From assembly GCF_023935105.1 (NCBI RefSeq), contig NZ_CP096040.1:248001-312000 (forward strand): a DNA stretch of 64,000 bases. Direction: 5' to 3'. Made by a program: the position numbers and the translations under genes. The stretch's first letter is position 1; every line of letters starts with the position of its first letter. The notes beneath the pieces were generated by a model, which saw only the letters and a list, made by a program, of their open reading frames with translations, was not told the origin of the DNA and searched no databases. Below are positions 62,251 through 64,000 of this stretch, one piece after another. This stretch comes from Caulobacter segnis. GTDB lineage: Bacteria > Pseudomonadota > Alphaproteobacteria > Caulobacterales > Caulobacteraceae.

Positions 62251-64000
62251 ATGACTTCGTACGACCTGATCCTCGCGGCGGCGGCCGGCGCGGTTTGCTT
62301 GGCCCTTTGCGTGACCCTGTGGTCGCTGGGCCAGCGCCGGCGCTTCGAGGCGCGCATCGCGGCGCTGAAGGCGCGGCTCGTCCTGCAAGGCGGCGGCGAG
62401 GATGACGCGCCGGCCTGGGTCGAGGCGTTCGACGCCGCCGTGCTGGCTGTCGAGGACGGCCAGGCTCGCCTGGCCGCCGGCGCCGAGGGGCTTTCGGCCT
62501 GCGCCCAGGTGCTGGGTGTGGCCGCCGAGCCCCAGGCGGTGGTCGCCGCCCTGGCCGCGACCGATCCCGAGAACGCCCACAAGCTGACCGCCCTGTTCGA
62601 GCGCGGCGAGGCCTGCGTCTTCGAGGCGCGGGGGAACGGCGGCTGGATCTCGATCGAGGGCCGTTCGGCCGGCGCCCTGGCCTGGCTGCGCCTGGCGCCC
62701 GCCAGCGGCGGCGAGGCCGGCCTGCCGTCCGCGCCGCGCTTCGCCGCCTTTGTCGACAGCGTCGCCGAGCCCGCCTGGATCGCCGCCGCCGCCGACGGCC
62801 AGCCGACCTGGGCCAACGACGCGTTCGTCCGCGCGGTCGGGGCGACGTCCGCCTCGGCCCAGGCCCTGGCCGGCAAGAGCTTCGATCGCGCCGCCGACGC
62901 CCTGGCCATCGAGGCCGCCGAAACGGGCGAGCGCCGGGAGACCCTGCGCTGGATCAACCTGGAGGGCCGCCGTCGGGCGTTCCGCGTCTCGGCCCAGCCG
63001 CTGGAAGGCGGTGGGGTGGGGGTGTTCTGTGTCGACGTCACCGAGATCGAGGACGTCCGCGACGCCTTCAAGAAGCATGTCGAGGCCCACGACGAGACCC
63101 TGAACCACATCGCCGAGGCGGTGGCGATCTTCAGCCAGACGCGGCGTCTGTCCTACCACAACACCGCCTTCGCCGAGCTGTGGGGCCTGGAGCCGGCCTG
63201 GCTGGCCGAGCGGCCGACCCACGGCGAGGTGCTGGACCGTCTGCGCCAGCGTCGCCGCCTGCCTGAGACGATCGACTACGCCGGTTGGAAAGCCGCCGAG
63301 CTGACCCGCTACGAGGACCTGGGGCCGCAGGCCGACGACTTGTGGCACCTGCCCGACGGCCGCACGCTGAAGGTCGTGCGCCAGCCCCACCCGCTGGGCG
63401 GCATGCTGCTGATCTATTCCGACATCACCGGCGAGCTGCGCCTGAAGGCCCAGTACAACGCCCTGATCCAGGTGCAGCAGGCCACGCTGGATAAGCTGAA
63501 CGACGCCGTCGCCGTGTTCGGCTCCGACGGCCGCCTGCGGCTGCATAACGAGGCCTTCGAGACCTTCTGGAACGTCAGCGCCTTCGCCCTGGAGGCGGCC
63601 GGCGACTTCGAGGGCGTGGTCGAGCTGTGCGTGCCGCGCCTGCATGACCTGGCCTTCTGGCGCGAGCTGAAGGGGCGGGTGGCCGATCCCGATCCGCAGA
63701 TGCGCGCCCCGACCTCGGGCGAGGTGCGCACCTCGGACGACCGCATCGTCGTCTATCAGAGCCGGCCGCTGCCGGACGGCGCGACCCTGATCGCCTTCGC
63801 CGACGTCACCGACACCCGCGACCTGCAAAGCGCCCTGGCCGACCGTTCCGCCGCCCTGGCCGAGGCCGAACGGCTGAAGCGCGACTTCGTCGGCAACGTC
63901 TCGTACGAACTGCGCACGCCGCTGACGACGATCATCGGCTATTCCGAGCTGCTGGAGCGCGCCGACGGCATCTCGGAACGTGGCCGCAACCACGTGGCCG
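62251..64000 (+). CDS. divL: DivL cell-polarity pseudo-kinase, 5' part
   Basis: The first 583 residues are present; the ATPase domain lies beyond the window. One N-terminal membrane helix (about 4-24) is followed by several PAS-like domains (about 160-530) and a coiled linker. The dimerisation box reads FVGNVSYELRTPLTTIIGYSELLE: Tyr552 stands where a histidine kinase has its phospho-His. This Tyr-for-His change is the hallmark of Caulobacter DivL (Tyr550 in C. crescentus), which reads DivK state and controls CckA and CtrA. ATG 62251 begins MTSYDLILAAAAG. Confidence 0.95.
   Translation, partial: MTSYDLILAAAAGAVCLALCVTLWSLGQRRRFEARIAALKARLVLQGGGEDDAPAWVEAFDAAVLAVEDGQARLAAGAEGLSACAQVLGVAAEPQAVVAALAATDPENAHKLTALFERGEACVFEARGNGGWISIEGRSAGALAWLRLAPASGGEAGLPSAPRFAAFVDSVAEPAWIAAAADGQPTWANDAFVRAVGATSASAQALAGKSFDRAADALAIEAAETGERRETLRWINLEGRRRAFRVSAQPLEGGGVGVFCVDVTEIEDVRDAFKKHVEAHDETLNHIAEAVAIFSQTRRLSYHNTAFAELWGLEPAWLAERPTHGEVLDRLRQRRRLPETIDYAGWKAAELTRYEDLGPQADDLWHLPDGRTLKVVRQPHPLGGMLLIYSDITGELRLKAQYNALIQVQQATLDKLNDAVAVFGSDGRLRLHNEAFETFWNVSAFALEAAGDFEGVVELCVPRLHDLAFWRELKGRVADPDPQMRAPTSGEVRTSDDRIVVYQSRPLPDGATLIAFADVTDTRDLQSALADRSAALAEAERLKRDFVGNVSYELRTPLTTIIGYSELLERADGISERGRNHVA

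Overview
This window is a high-GC alphaproteobacterial chromosome segment, almost certainly from the genus Caulobacter (C. crescentus/segnis group). The evidence is a DivL-type pseudo-histidine kinase with Tyr at the phospho-acceptor position, a chvI-chvG-hprK-EIIA-HPr cluster, the flagellin-glycosylation pair flmA/flmB, mmcB with a GTTC-N7-GTTC LexA box, and paired GANTC (CcrM) sites in front of divL. No insertion sequence, prophage, integrase or CRISPR array was seen.

Layout. 1-1.5 kb: the 3' end of an rRNA operon (23S, 5S, tRNA-fMet, terminator). 1.5-8 kb: housekeeping genes (CYTH-CHAD, bioB, DMT exporter with divergent MocR regulator). 7.7-11.3 kb: regulatory PTS (HPr, EIIA, HprK) joined to the ChvG/ChvI envelope-stress system. 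11.6-15.5 kb: conserved unknowns, and an SDR with a divergent HxlR regulator. 15.6-17.8 kb: flmA/flmB (PseB/PseC), which start pseudaminic-acid synthesis. 17.9-31.2 kb: RNA modification genes (tadA, apparently frameshifted; rluB; rsmD), membrane proteins, an orphan YjhX-type toxin, AsmA, HAD, phhB, an SDR, then the redox locus regA / regB-senC.

31.3-48.1 kb is the clearest accessory region. It is a putative alpha-galactoside / N-acetylgalactosamine utilisation island: a DeoR-type regulator, exported mutarotase, GH27 and Tat-exported GH36-like galactosidases, an exported amidohydrolase, a DMT permease, the tagatose-pathway proteins AgaZ/KbaZ, AgaS and a BadF-type amino-sugar kinase, a TonB receptor carrying an EF-hand-like loop, and a DUF4832/DUF4874 protein. 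The same 8-mer, GTTTCGTT, lies in the leaders of three transcription units here, suggesting one regulon. Proposed flow: glycan capture and outer-membrane import (TonB receptor), periplasmic trimming (GH27, GH36, GalM), inner-membrane import (DMT permease), then AgaK, AgaS and AgaZ. No GalNAc-6-P deacetylase, catalytic tagatose-bisphosphate aldolase or PTS permease lies in the window.

48-64 kb returns to core genes: phaZ behind a perfect palindrome, a YgjP-like metalloprotease, a class A PBP, recQ, mmcB, D-lactate dehydrogenase, two tandem lipocalins, a ferritin-like diiron protein and a CobB sirtuin flanking an FNR/FixK-like box, a three-gene overlapping unit (metalloprotease, SWIM, GNAT), and the 5' part of divL, cut by the window end.

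A window-wide pattern is that nearly every convergent gene junction longer than about 35 bp holds an inverted repeat. These come from at least two recurrent families, one about 115 bp long and one built on a 26-bp arm. They probably act as bidirectional terminators.
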